Shown here piece after piece: positions 6,695 to 15,425 of a stretch of 24,694 bases of DNA. The stretch's first letter is position 1; every line of letters starts with the position of its first letter. Source of the stretch: SLJK01 sp964567295. Lineage in GTDB: Bacteria > Bacillota > Dethiobacteria > DTU022 > UBA8154. The translations under genes were made by a program, and so were the position numbers. The stretch spans positions 1-24,694 of the forward strand of contig CAZMLU010000023.1 of assembly GCA_964567295.1 (NCBI GenBank). Reading direction: 5' to 3'. The notes beneath the pieces are model-generated. The model made no database searches. It saw only the letters and a list, made by a program, of their open reading frames with translations, and had not been told where the DNA came from.

Positions 6695-7164
6695 ATGTAT
6701 TTACTGAGCAGAAATTTCAAGAAAAAATGGCTTAACTACGTTTGGCAGAGTGCCATAGCAGGTATAGTCACTGTTTTTTTCTATATGTATTTTTTGAGCT
6801 GGTCTTTCTTATCGTCCTGGCGGGTGTTGGGTCAACTTTTTTTACTGTTTTTGCTTTGCCCAATATCAGGACATCCAGTGATAGAAACGTTATTGGTTCT
6901 TATATAATTTGTGTGTTGGTCGGTGTTTTTTGCTTTTATCTTTCCCCAGTAATTGTTAGTGGTGGTGTTGCTATAGGGATAGCTGCCTTCTTGATGGTCA
7001 CAACCGATACTGAACATCCGCTTGCTGCGGGGGTCGCGTTGGGGTTATCAATAACGCCGGTGGCAGATAATCTTTCTGCTGGAGCAATATTTGCTATTAC
7101 GGGAGCTTTATTGGCCATTTTGTTGAAACATATACTTAACCACTGGCTAAAGGATCTTACCTGA
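6695..7164 (+). pseudogene. HPP-family membrane protein, frameshifted
   Basis: Two reading frames together give one HPP-family integral membrane protein of about 155 residues. The first, from ATG 6695, holds FKKKWLNYVWQSAIAGIV and the start of a membrane helix, then loses similarity after about 6793. The second continues one frame back with LAGVGSTFF, NVIGSY, four more hydrophobic segments and the signature DTEHPLAAG, which corresponds to the family's HPP motif with the second Pro changed to Leu. The switch is a -1 shift near the T-runs at 6775-6793, so one base is missing there, or ribosomes slip on a T-TTT-TTG or T-TTT-TTC sequence. The start is also uncertain: GGAAAGG (6671-6677) is closer to an ATG at 6682 in the second frame. 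HPP proteins are often linked to CBS domains, and a CBS-pair gene follows directly. Confidence 0.7.
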
Positions 7165-7313
7165 GACCAAACTTACCCAATGCAGAAAAAAACTGCTTTT
7201 AAGGTGGCATATTATGTTTGTCAGCAGGAAAAACACCAACCATAGCGAATTTAAATTAATGAGGTTATTTATAATTTTAAAGTGAATAGTTACATAAAAA
7301 GGAGGATGATCTA

Positions 7314-7787
7314 ATGTCTTATGAAGCGTCCACTATCATGAAGGCCCCCGTGATAAGCATCAGTCCCGAAGCGTCCCTGGAGGAAGCGATTAATCTACTG
7401 GCGGAGAACAAGGTAAGCGGGCTGCCAGTAGTAGATGCAGAGAAAAAAGTGGTGGGTATCATTACAGAAAAAGATATCGTTGATTATGCTAGCAGTGTCC
7501 ACGTGATCCCCCTGATTGGAACTTCAGGCTGGGTTTCACCGCATATGGAAGTTACTGATATGAATGATTTTCGAAGAGGTTTCGAGAACCTGCCTAATGT
7601 AAAAGTGGAAAAAGTGATGACTGCCAGACCGGTCACAGTCAAAGAAAGTGTTTATATCATCGAGGTGCCCCGGTTAATGAAAAAGAAAGACGTTAACCGT
7701 ATTCCGGTAGTGGACGAAGATGGAAAACTGACTGGTATTATAACCAGGGCGGATCTTGTGAATTACCTGGTAGAGAGGGAAGGCTAA
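7314..7787 (+). CDS. CBS-domain pair protein
   Basis: This 157-residue cytosolic protein consists of two CBS domains (about residues 8-58 and 100-153), a Bateman module that typically binds adenine nucleotides or S-adenosylmethionine and regulates partners. Each has the pattern (A/M)-P-V followed by strand, helix (LEEAINLLAENKVSGLPVVD in the first) and GIIT-x-x-D-I/L-V (GIITEKDIV, GIITRADLV). A 35-residue linker with IPLIGTSGW and DMNDFRRGF separates them. The ATG at 7314 follows AAAGGAGGATGATCTA, an excellent ribosome binding site. It follows the broken HPP gene at 150 bases, and HPP membrane proteins in other bacteria carry fused CBS domains, so this may have been its regulatory partner. 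Ligand unknown. Confidence 0.9.
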   Translation: MSYEASTIMKAPVISISPEASLEEAINLLAENKVSGLPVVDAEKKVVGIITEKDIVDYASSVHVIPLIGTSGWVSPHMEVTDMNDFRRGFENLPNVKVEKVMTARPVTVKESVYIIEVPRLMKKKDVNRIPVVDEDGKLTGIITRADLVNYLVEREG

Positions 7788-7942
7788 GCTTTCTTTTGCC
7801 TCTAGAGTAACAGATGCAATACATGTAATATTATACTTCGGCGGAAAAAGATTTGACGGCTGCTCATGACGGGTGGTCGTCTGTTGGTTATGGCGCGGTA
7901 AAGATAATTTTGCGGAAAGAGCGGAGGAGAGTAAAGATACCA

Positions 7943-10900
7943 ATGTCGAAGCTGTTGTTAGAGAGCCTGGCTGAGATCTGCAAAAAGTATCCCATGGAGC
8001 CCAAGGTACTGGTGGTGCCTTCATTTTCGGCGGGACACGCCTTATGGCGTAGTTATGGTCTCGCCGGTTATGGGGCCTTGAACCTGCACGTTAACACGGT
8101 GACAAGCATGGTTGAGGAGAGGATGGCTCCCGGCCTTTACCGGGAAGGGCTTTTTTTGGCTCCGAACGTGGTGGCTGACCGGGTCATGTATGAAGTGATG
8201 CAGAAACTGTCCGGGCGCGGTGCTCTTACTTATTTTAATGCCCTGGAGATAACCCCGGGTATTGCCGCTGCTGTCAGGGCAGCGGTCCAGGAATTAAAAG
8301 AGTCCGGTTATGTTCCGCGGGAGGTGCCCCCGGAAAAAATGGTCAGCACTGCCAAAGGGGAAGATCTCCGGGAGACTTTCGCAGCTTACCAGGAAAGCCT
8401 GCTGGGAAAAGCACTGGTAGACCGGGCTGATCTCCTGCGGAAGGGCCTGGACAGCTACCATGAACGTTTTATTAGGCCTGCGGTGTTTCTCCTCCCTACC
8501 AACCTGCCGATAACTCCCCTGGAAAGGGAGTTCTTGTCCAGGTTGCTGCAGGATCACACCTGGATATCCCTGCCCATGGCAGAAGTAGATGGCCTAAAAG
8601 CACCCGGCGATTATTTATTCGAGCACTTCCCGGCAGACCAAGAAGGTCCCCGTCCCCGTTCTCATCTCAGCAGCCTTTATCGAATCTCCCGCTCCGAGAA
8701 TTCTAATCCAGAAGAAGGGCTGCCCCAACTTACATTTTTCCATGCCTACGGGGAAAGCTCCGAAGTGCGGGAAGTGCTGCGGCAGATCCGGAGAGAAAAG
8801 GTGAACCTGGAGGAAGTAGCGGTCTATTATACCTCCCGGGAACCTTATGGTCAGCTTTTCTATGAAGAAGCCCAGCGATGGGGGATACCAGTTACCTTTG
8901 GAGAGGGTGCGGCCCCAGGAAACTTTAGCCCGGGAGAGCTCTTTTTTGCCCTGGCGGAATGGATCAAGTCCGATTTCCAGGTCTCCCTGCTGCACCGTCT
9001 TATCGCGGGCAACTCTTTTAAGGCAGACCGGCAGGAGGGGGGACCTTCGAAAATAGCTCTGGCCCGGAAGCTGCGCTCAGCGGGCATCGGTTGGGGTAGA
9101 GAGCGGTATGAAAGCTGGATCGAGCAGGCTGCGGCAGAGGCGGTAGATACAGGAGCAGCAGTGATTGAGGCAGAGGAGGGGACATTTGAGCCAAAGGAGC
9201 ACGAAAGTCGGGTGCCTGGCGGAAAGCCCCCGACTCCGATAGGCTTACATAATCTTCTCAAGGAGTTGCTGGAGGCAGTTCCAGTCCCCGACGGAGACGG
9301 CCTCATCGACCCTTCATCCCTTGCCCGGGGGCTGGCGGATATAATAGAAAATCGAAGCCGCCTGGTCGGGGAAGGAGACTCCCAGGCCTACCGGGCCCTC
9401 CTGGAGATTTTAAGCCTGGTGGCGGAAGCGCCTCTGGAGAAAACGGGGTTGGAAGAAGCGGTGACATGGTTGGAAGATGTGGTGGCTTCCCTGCAGTTTG
9501 GGGCATCGCTGCCAGAACCGGGCAGTTTACATGTGGATAGCTACCGCGGCGGCATCTGGAATCCTCGCCGCCGGGTTTTCCTGGTGGGTCTGGAAGCACG
9601 AAAGTTTCCAGGCCAGGCCAAGGAAGATCCCATCCTGCTGGACCTGGAGAGGGAGGAACTGGGGAGAGACCTGCACAAGCACCGTTTTCGCCCCGTCGAA
9701 AACCTCTTTGAGATGGTACAGCTTTTAGCCGCCCGCGGAAGTGACAGTTACCGGCTCACCTTCAGCTTTTCTTCCTTTGATACCGCCGAAAACAGGGAAG
9801 AGTCTCCTTCGCCCCTGTTGCTGCAGGTCTACCGCCTGCTTTCCGGTGAACCGACTGCTGACTACAGCACATTCCAGGAGAGATTGGGTCCTGCCAAAGG
9901 TTTTGTCCCTTTTGCTACGGAAGAGGCTTTGGGGGATGCGGAATGGTGGCTGGAACGGATTGTTCGGCAGGGCCCGGTGCGTAATCTTGATGATCTGGTT
10001 TGGCGGTGCTACCCCTATCTCCGGCGAGGAGTTTGGGCCCGGGAGCATAGATATAGCCACCATCTCACTGAATTTGACGGTGCTATTTTCCCCGGGGAGC
10101 CCTGGTGGACGGATGAAAGATTCTTTTCAGCCAGTTCTTTGGAAGAGTTGGCACAGTGCCCTTACCGCTACTTCCTCAATTATGTCCTCGGTATATCTCC
10201 TCCGGAAGATCTGGAATATCATCCCGATAAGTGGTTGGATGCCATGAGCCGTGGCACCCTCTTGCATCGCATCTTCGAGGATTTCTACCTGGAACTTTTG
10301 GATCGGAGAGAGCTCCCCTCCTACCACAAGCACTTGGAGCTCCTGGAGTCTATCGTTTCGCGGCGGATAGAAGAGATAAAAGAAGCAATTCCGCCGCCTC
10401 ACCGTGCGGTTTACCGGCACGAATACAGGGAGATCCTGAAATCCTGCCGTTTATTTCTGAGTTCTGAAGCAGATAACGCCCCTTGGAGCACCCCCGTCTA
10501 CCTGGAGCTTGTTTTTGGCCTGGGAAAAAGCAGGACGGGACCGGGAAAAATGGGAGTGATACCCCCGGTAGAGATAGAGCTTCCATCCGGTCGCAATCTG
10601 CGGATTAGAGGCAAAATAGACCGGGTAGATCGCCTGCAGGAAGACGGCAGTTATGCGGTGCTGGACTACAAGACCGGAAGCACCTACGCCTTTGGGCCCG
10701 GCGACAAATTTCGGGGAGGCCGCCAGCTGCAGCATGCTCTTTACGGGCTGGCCCTGGAGAAAATTTTAACTGCCGAAGATGGAGCAGGCCCCCCGCCGCA
10801 GATAAGCCAATGCGGTTACTTGTTTCCCACGCTGAAAGGTGAGGGGCAGCGCCTGATGCGTTCTTACCGCGAATGCCGGGAGCCGCTGCTGGAGATATTG

Positions 10901-11089
10901 GATACACTTACCGAAGTATTCAACCGGGGGGCTATGACCGTGACCCCGCGACCCGACGAAGATTGCAGTTTTTGCGATTATACTGATATCTGCGAGCCGG
11001 ATATCTTCGGCGAGGCAATGCAGAAAAAAGCGCAGAATGGCGCCGGGGAACCGCTGGATTCTTTCTATAGAGTGCGGCAAATGGAATGA
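7943..11089 (+). CDS. addB: AddB-like PD-(D/E)XK exonuclease with Fe-S nuclease domain
   Basis: This protein of about 1048 residues matches the B subunit of AddAB/RexAB-type double-strand-break processing enzymes. The C-terminal nuclease domain is clear: D893 in GKIDRVDR, then D908 and K910 in VLDYKTGS, flanked by the four cysteines of the AddB-type iron-sulfur staple, C739 in QCPYRYF and C1008-x2-C1011-x5-C1017 (CSFCDYTDIC). The N-terminal part has the inactivated-helicase layout. Where B. subtilis AddB keeps a Walker A, this protein has VVPSFSAGHALW, so no P-loop is visible. The start ATG at 7943 follows GGAGGAG at 7923-7929. An in-frame TTG at 7853 adds 30 residues without a good site. The addA-like gene begins 118 bases downstream in the same direction. 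Broken DNA ends are the likely substrate. Confidence 0.88.
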   Translation: MSKLLLESLAEICKKYPMEPKVLVVPSFSAGHALWRSYGLAGYGALNLHVNTVTSMVEERMAPGLYREGLFLAPNVVADRVMYEVMQKLSGRGALTYFNALEITPGIAAAVRAAVQELKESGYVPREVPPEKMVSTAKGEDLRETFAAYQESLLGKALVDRADLLRKGLDSYHERFIRPAVFLLPTNLPITPLEREFLSRLLQDHTWISLPMAEVDGLKAPGDYLFEHFPADQEGPRPRSHLSSLYRISRSENSNPEEGLPQLTFFHAYGESSEVREVLRQIRREKVNLEEVAVYYTSREPYGQLFYEEAQRWGIPVTFGEGAAPGNFSPGELFFALAEWIKSDFQVSLLHRLIAGNSFKADRQEGGPSKIALARKLRSAGIGWGRERYESWIEQAAAEAVDTGAAVIEAEEGTFEPKEHESRVPGGKPPTPIGLHNLLKELLEAVPVPDGDGLIDPSSLARGLADIIENRSRLVGEGDSQAYRALLEILSLVAEAPLEKTGLEEAVTWLEDVVASLQFGASLPEPGSLHVDSYRGGIWNPRRRVFLVGLEARKFPGQAKEDPILLDLEREELGRDLHKHRFRPVENLFEMVQLLAARGSDSYRLTFSFSSFDTAENREESPSPLLLQVYRLLSGEPTADYSTFQERLGPAKGFVPFATEEALGDAEWWLERIVRQGPVRNLDDLVWRCYPYLRRGVWAREHRYSHHLTEFDGAIFPGEPWWTDERFFSASSLEELAQCPYRYFLNYVLGISPPEDLEYHPDKWLDAMSRGTLLHRIFEDFYLELLDRRELPSYHKHLELLESIVSRRIEEIKEAIPPPHRAVYRHEYREILKSCRLFLSSEADNAPWSTPVYLELVFGLGKSRTGPGKMGVIPPVEIELPSGRNLRIRGKIDRVDRLQEDGSYAVLDYKTGSTYAFGPGDKFRGGRQLQHALYGLALEKILTAEDGAGPPPQISQCGYLFPTLKGEGQRLMRSYRECREPLLEILDTLTEVFNRGAMTVTPRPDEDCSFCDYTDICEPDIFGEAMQKKAQNGAGEPLDSFYRVRQME

Positions 11090-11163
11090 GATACTTTTGG
11101 TTAAGGATCGGCTATTGCTGCTGTGGCTGTTGTTACTGCGGTGGTGGCGATTATGTTCGTTAA
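11086..11163 (+). CDS. possible 25-residue Cys/Gly-rich peptide coupled to addB
   Basis: An ATG at 11086 overlaps the addB stop as ATGA, the usual layout for translational coupling, and opens a frame of 25 codons ending in TAA at 11161. The product has six cysteines in eight positions (CCCGCCYC), then three glycines and an acidic-aromatic end (GDYVR). It is unlike its neighbours and matches no family I know. The DNA here is a loose series of G/C/T triplets, and the other two frames are open too (Leu/Trp-rich and Ala/Val-rich), so the cysteine run may be a composition artefact. No clear ribosome binding site precedes it except through coupling. Confidence 0.3.
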   Translation: MRYFWLRIGYCCCGCCYCGGGDYVR

Positions 11164-11207
11164 TATTGCCCTTAATAATCTTCTTTTTCAAAAGAGAGGT
11201 AAAACCT

Positions 11208-14200
11208 ATGCAACTCAGGGATCAACATGCCCGCACAAAAATTGAACGGGAACTTCAGACCAATTTTCTGGTAGAAGCAGGTGCCGGATCGGGGAAAACC
11301 ACCAGCCTGGTAAAACGTATGACTAACCTGGTCACGGGTGGTATATACCGGGTAGAGGAGATAGCTGCCATCACCTTTACCCGCAAAGCCGCCGCCGAAC
11401 TCCGGGAAAAATTTCAGGAGCGCCTGGAGAAGGCTTACCGTTCCAACCCGAACCCGCAGACCCGGCAGATACTGGGTGAAGCGCTGATGAACCTGGACCG
11501 CTGTTTCGTGGGCACCATCCACTCCTTCTGTGCCAGGCTGCTGCGGGAAAGGCCCGTAGAAGCAGGAGTAGACCCCAATTTTGAAGAGCTGGACGAAGTG
11601 CAGAACCGTGCCTTATTAGACCGTTCCTGGCAGGAGTACTTGCTCTGGGTCAGGTCTCATTACCCCGGGCTTTGGGATGAAGTGGATAAAATAGGCGTGG
11701 CCCCTGATGACCTGAAAGAACTCTTTCAAAGGTTTGCCAATTACCCCGAGGTGGAGGTTCCTTCAAAACAGGTCCCGCTTCCCGACTTTTCCCAGGCACT
11801 GGGCGAGCTGCGCCAACTTGTGGAGGAGGCCCGTACCTTTATACCCTATCCGCCCCATGAAAACAGGTATGATGATCTGCAAAAGCAGATCCTAAGCGCC
11901 GGGCGCAAACTCAACTATTTGAACCTGAAGGACCCCGTTAACGCGGTCAACATCCTCTCCGAGCTGGAGAAGCCCAAAAACATTATTCTAAAGCTGTGGC
12001 TCAGCAAAGATAAGGCTAAAGAGTACAAAGCTTCCCTGGAGTATTTCGGGCAGGCATATGTTGTGCCACTGCTGCAGCAGTGGCGGGAGCACTGCTATTC
12101 CCATATCGTTTCCTTCATGCTTCCTTCCCGGGAATTTTTGGCTGATTTTAAAAAGAGGCATTCCCGGCTTTGTTTTAACGATCTATTAATGAGAGCTTCC
12201 CGCATGCTGCGTGATTCCCCCGGGGCAAGAAGCTACTTCCAGGAGAAATACCGCTGCCTGCTTGTGGACGAATTTCAGGATACCGATCCCCTTCAGTCGG
12301 AAATGATGTTCTGCCTTACAGGTGCCGACTTGAAAGAAAAGAACTGGCAGAAGCTTTCCCCCCGACCCGGTTCCCTCTTCGTGGTTGGTGATCCCAAGCA
12401 GTCCATTTACCGCTTTCGGCGAGCGGATATTGAAACCTATAACCTGGTTAAAAAGGTCATCGAAATGAGTGACGGAGAAGTGCTGAATCTCACAACCAAT
12501 TTCCGCTGTCTAAAGCCTTTGGAAGGATATGCCAACGAGGTTTTTGAAAAGCTGCTCGCTCCCCAAGAGAGCCGGTATCAGGCTCTATTCAGCCCCATTG
12601 ATGCCTGGCGCACAAAAACAGGAGAGACCCACTGCGGGGTGAAGCTTCTGCCGGTGGATGCAGCCTTCGGGAACAAGGAAGAGGTGGCCCGGGAGGATGC
12701 ACGGCAGGTGGCTGCCGTTATAAGTAGTGCCCTGCAGGGGGGTATACGCCTGGCACGTACATCCGAAGAAAGACACGCCGGTCTCGATGAAATTCCCCGC
12801 CCCGATGATTTTTTAATCATACTTCGCTACAAGGAGAATATGGATATTTACGCCCGGGCCCTGGATGAACAAAGAATACCGGTGAGCATGACCGGCGGCA
12901 GTTCCCTTTCCGAAAGCCCGGAGCTGAAAGAGCTGCTCAAGCTTTTCAAGTACCTGGAAGATCCGGATAACTGGGTTATGCTGGTGGCGGTGCTTAAGGG
13001 GCTCTTTTTCGGTTTCAGTGATCGTCAGCTCTACTTTTACAAAGAGAGGGGCGGCGTTCTTTCTCCTTTTGCTTATGGAAAGGGGAACCCCGTAAACGCC
13101 GATGAAGATCAATTAGAGCGGCTTTTTAGTGAAGCCTTTTCTCGACTGGCCGAGTACCTGCACTGGAAAAGGGCTTACCCGCCTGCAGTAGTCCTGAAAA
13201 AGATAGTAGACGACCTGGGCCTTGTACCCTATACCCTGGCCCAACCCCTGGGAGAGCGAAGCTGCAGTTATTTCTACCAGGCAATGGAATACGTGCGGCC
13301 TGGGAACAGCTCCTTCGGAGATTCTTTTCGATTCATGGTGGAGCAGCTTGAAACCCTGGTGGAATCAGGAGTGGAAGAGGAACTGGACCTGGCGGTGACG
13401 GGCAAAGGCGCCGTGCGGCTGATGAACTTGCACAAGGCCAAAGGGTTGGAAGCCCCGGTGGTTATTCTGGCCCACCCTTTTAAGAGGGTCGATCTCACTC
13501 CTGAGCATATGGAGAGCCATATAATGCGCACTACAGAGATCCCCCAGGGTCATTTCTCCTTTTCCAGACAGAAAAATGCTTATGTTAAGGAAAAAATCGC
13601 CCACCCCCCAGGGTGGGATAAGTATGCCGATGAAGAGCACAAGTTCCAGTTGGCTGAAGAGATAAGGCTTCTTTACGTGGCGGCTACCCGGGCCCGCAAC
13701 TTGCTCTTCATAAGCACCAGCGGCAAAGATGAGAGAATGAAGAAAAACCCCTGGCGGGAACTGCTGGAGAACGCTTCCCCGGAGATGTTGGAGGAGTGGC
13801 CTGTACCAGGGGAGATCTCTGCGGTAACGCTACCGGGAGAAAAAGCGGCGGGAAACGCACTCTCCCTTGAGGAGCTGCATTCCTTCCGGGAAAGTCTGGA
13901 GGAGTGGAGAACGGTGGTGGCAGCTAGGGGCTGGAGCAAGGCTTACCCTGCAGAGATGAAGGTTTCGGTGCCGGGAGCGGAACTGAGTATTGAAGGAAAG
14001 GTCCGGGAAGCAGAAGAGGAAATAAAAGCAAAAGCAGAAGCAGTAGACGTCGAAGAAACAGCAGGATTCGAAGAAAAAGCATCGGCATCGGCATCAGAAT
14101 CGGCACCGGCACCGGCACCGGCACCAGGAGCAGGAGCAACTTGGGGTATCTTGATGCACCGGGCACTGGAAGCACTGCTTAATAACGAAGGGGCACTGGA

Positions 14201-14645
14201 GAGCTTCATCGAAGCAGAGCTTTTCCGGATGGACCTTTCCCAGGAACACCTGGAAACCGCTCTCCGGGAACTGGAAAACTTCAAGGCGACAACCCTGTGG
14301 GGTGAAATAAAAGCTACCGGTGAAGACCTGCATACCGAAGTGCCTTTTTCCCTGTACCTCCAGGAGGATCACCCACTTCATGCCTGCTGGGCTAAGGAAG
14401 AAGAACGCAAACTGCCGCTGCTATTAAGTGGAATTATCGACCTGGCTTACAGGGGAGAGGAAGGCTGGGTAATAGTAGACTTCAAAACCGACCGCATAGA
14501 AAACGAACAGGATCTTTGCCGCTTGCTCGATACTTACACGCCTCATGTCTGCGCTTACGCCTGCGCCTGGGAAGAGCTAACCGGTGAAAAAGTGGTGCGG
14601 CGCGAACTCTACTTTCTCTCCGGGCACCGCACCTATAGGGTCTAG
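11208..14645 (+). CDS. addA: AddA-like UvrD/Rep-family helicase-nuclease
   Basis: This 1145-residue protein is an SF1A helicase with a C-terminal RecB-type nuclease, the AddA subunit type. Motifs in order are Walker A GAGSGKTT (25-32, K30), ITFTRKAAAELRE (Ia), GTIHSFCARLL (Ib/Ic), LLVDEFQDTDPLQ with D354 and E355 (II), GDPKQSIYRFRRAD (III), the NFR of motif IV, LMNLHKAKGLEAP (V) and LLYVAATRARNLL (VI). After a low-complexity linker near residues 940-975 comes the nuclease, WGILMHRALE, D1078 in GIIDLAY, and D1091/K1093 in VDFKTDR. The ATG at 11208 follows AAGAGAGGTAAAACCT. With AddB it should unwind and trim double-strand ends for RecA loading. The linker is encoded by tandem six-base units and may vary in length between strains. 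Confidence 0.9.
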   Translation: MQLRDQHARTKIERELQTNFLVEAGAGSGKTTSLVKRMTNLVTGGIYRVEEIAAITFTRKAAAELREKFQERLEKAYRSNPNPQTRQILGEALMNLDRCFVGTIHSFCARLLRERPVEAGVDPNFEELDEVQNRALLDRSWQEYLLWVRSHYPGLWDEVDKIGVAPDDLKELFQRFANYPEVEVPSKQVPLPDFSQALGELRQLVEEARTFIPYPPHENRYDDLQKQILSAGRKLNYLNLKDPVNAVNILSELEKPKNIILKLWLSKDKAKEYKASLEYFGQAYVVPLLQQWREHCYSHIVSFMLPSREFLADFKKRHSRLCFNDLLMRASRMLRDSPGARSYFQEKYRCLLVDEFQDTDPLQSEMMFCLTGADLKEKNWQKLSPRPGSLFVVGDPKQSIYRFRRADIETYNLVKKVIEMSDGEVLNLTTNFRCLKPLEGYANEVFEKLLAPQESRYQALFSPIDAWRTKTGETHCGVKLLPVDAAFGNKEEVAREDARQVAAVISSALQGGIRLARTSEERHAGLDEIPRPDDFLIILRYKENMDIYARALDEQRIPVSMTGGSSLSESPELKELLKLFKYLEDPDNWVMLVAVLKGLFFGFSDRQLYFYKERGGVLSPFAYGKGNPVNADEDQLERLFSEAFSRLAEYLHWKRAYPPAVVLKKIVDDLGLVPYTLAQPLGERSCSYFYQAMEYVRPGNSSFGDSFRFMVEQLETLVESGVEEELDLAVTGKGAVRLMNLHKAKGLEAPVVILAHPFKRVDLTPEHMESHIMRTTEIPQGHFSFSRQKNAYVKEKIAHPPGWDKYADEEHKFQLAEEIRLLYVAATRARNLLFISTSGKDERMKKNPWRELLENASPEMLEEWPVPGEISAVTLPGEKAAGNALSLEELHSFRESLEEWRTVVAARGWSKAYPAEMKVSVPGAELSIEGKVREAEEEIKAKAEAVDVEETAGFEEKASASASESAPAPAPAPGAGATWGILMHRALEALLNNEGALESFIEAELFRMDLSQEHLETALRELENFKATTLWGEIKATGEDLHTEVPFSLYLQEDHPLHACWAKEEERKLPLLLSGIIDLAYRGEEGWVIVDFKTDRIENEQDLCRLLDTYTPHVCAYACAWEELTGEKVVRRELYFLSGHRTYRV
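14079..14128 (+). repeat. tandem hexamer repeats inside addA linker
   Basis: Short direct repeats of GCATCG-type units (14079-14097) pass into four perfect GGCACC units (14102-14125), encoding SASASES and APAPAPAPG. All units are six bases, so slippage keeps the frame and only changes linker length between the helicase and nuclease halves. Confidence 0.8.
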
Positions 14646-14653
14646 TTGGCAGG

Positions 14654-15007
14654 GGTGACAGGGGGACGGAGTTATTGACAACATTTCCCCGTTGATATAT
14701 AGTATATTAAGGGTGTTATTGTGCCAAGAAAAGCCAGGAAGAAAAGCGGCAGCGGAATATGTCATATAGTAATGCGAGGCATAAACCGGCAAAATATCTT
14801 TGAGGATAAAGAAGATAATCAGAGGTTCCTAGAGATTTTTCACCAGTATAAAGAAGTTAGCGGATACAAAGTTTATGCGTACTGCTTAATGGGCAATCAC
14901 GTGCACCTCAGTCAGGCAATTGGAGAGATTGACCGGAATAATCAGGGGAGTCATTCAAAAAGCTTGAGGGTGAAAAAAGTTGTCAACAACTCCGTCCCCT
15001 TGGCACC
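14654..15007 (+). mobile_element. deletion derivative of a REP-associated (Y1/HUH) transposase element
   Basis: The element is bounded by 29-base inverted repeats at 14654-14682 and 14979-15007 that differ at only a few positions. Both share the core GGGGACGGAGTT followed by TTGACAAC. It lies eight bases after the addA stop. Inside is the front half of a transposase gene. At about 354 bases it is much shorter than an intact copy, so it is an internal-deletion derivative that could move only with help in trans. Confidence 0.72.
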
Positions 15008-15044
15008 CTATAAATATAAAACCAGGTTCCAACAAACCTTATAA
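14721..15044 (+). pseudogene. truncated TnpA_REP / IS200-like Y1 transposase
   Basis: From GTG 14721 the frame encodes a typical start of REP-associated tyrosine transposases: PRKARKKS, HIVMRGINRQNIFEDKEDNQRFLEI split over two strands and a helix, GYKVYAYCLMGNHVHL with the HxH metal site of the HUH fold. Right after GNHVHL the similarity stops, and the remaining frame (about 45 codons) runs through the right inverted repeat and into flanking DNA. The half that carries the catalytic tyrosine is missing, so the protein cannot cut DNA. Full-length relatives have roughly 200 or more residues. It is the interior of the element at 14654-15007. GGGTG before the GTG is a weak ribosome binding site. 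Confidence 0.82.
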
Positions 15045-15336
15045 ACTTGCCGCCAGTATCCTTTTCCCCGACCCTTTGCAACTGTTTTTCCTCGCTTCTG
15101 AAGGCGAGCTCTAGCAAGCTGCGATACGGTTCTTAAGGATCCTGTGCTGCGGTTTCCTGCGCTTTCCGGCTCCGTTCCGGTTTTACCCTTTCCTTCGCCT
15201 TTCCACTGCAGTCCCTTACAGCTGCCCAGTTTACCTGGATAGTTCCGGCCTCTGCTTCAGGCTTACGCCCCTTCCTTACTACCGGCTTTTCCATTTCACC
15301 CGGGCCCGGCCAGTCTTTCAGCCTCTCGGAACCTGA
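15008..15336 (-). pseudogene. decayed minus-strand reading frame next to the mobile element
   Basis: Read on the minus strand, an open frame from 15336 (possible ATG at 15294) gives a basic, Arg/Lys-rich product with VNWAAVRDCSGKAKERVKP and ends at a TAA at 15135-15133. One frame back, without interruption, come TVSQLARARLQKRGKTV and KGYWRQVYK, ending at a stop that touches the inverted repeat at 15007. The two pieces read as one protein broken by a single missing base. The style reminds me of the leader part of group II intron or other retroelement ORFs, but I cannot name it with confidence. In the plus direction the stretch is pyrimidine-rich and has no coding frame. It could also be non-coding. 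Confidence 0.35.
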
Positions 15337-15425
15337 TTAATAACATTTTAACACGGCTTTTTTATATTGTCAATAGTATTTTTAATATTTCTTTTATTTT
15401 GTTAATAGATTTACTACCCGGCCTA

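Noticed and set aside
11037..11207. Leu/Trp-rich extension of AddA
   Set aside because: The open frame arises from G/C/T triplets. AddA proteins start just before the Walker A, and the ATG at 11208 has a ribosome binding site.
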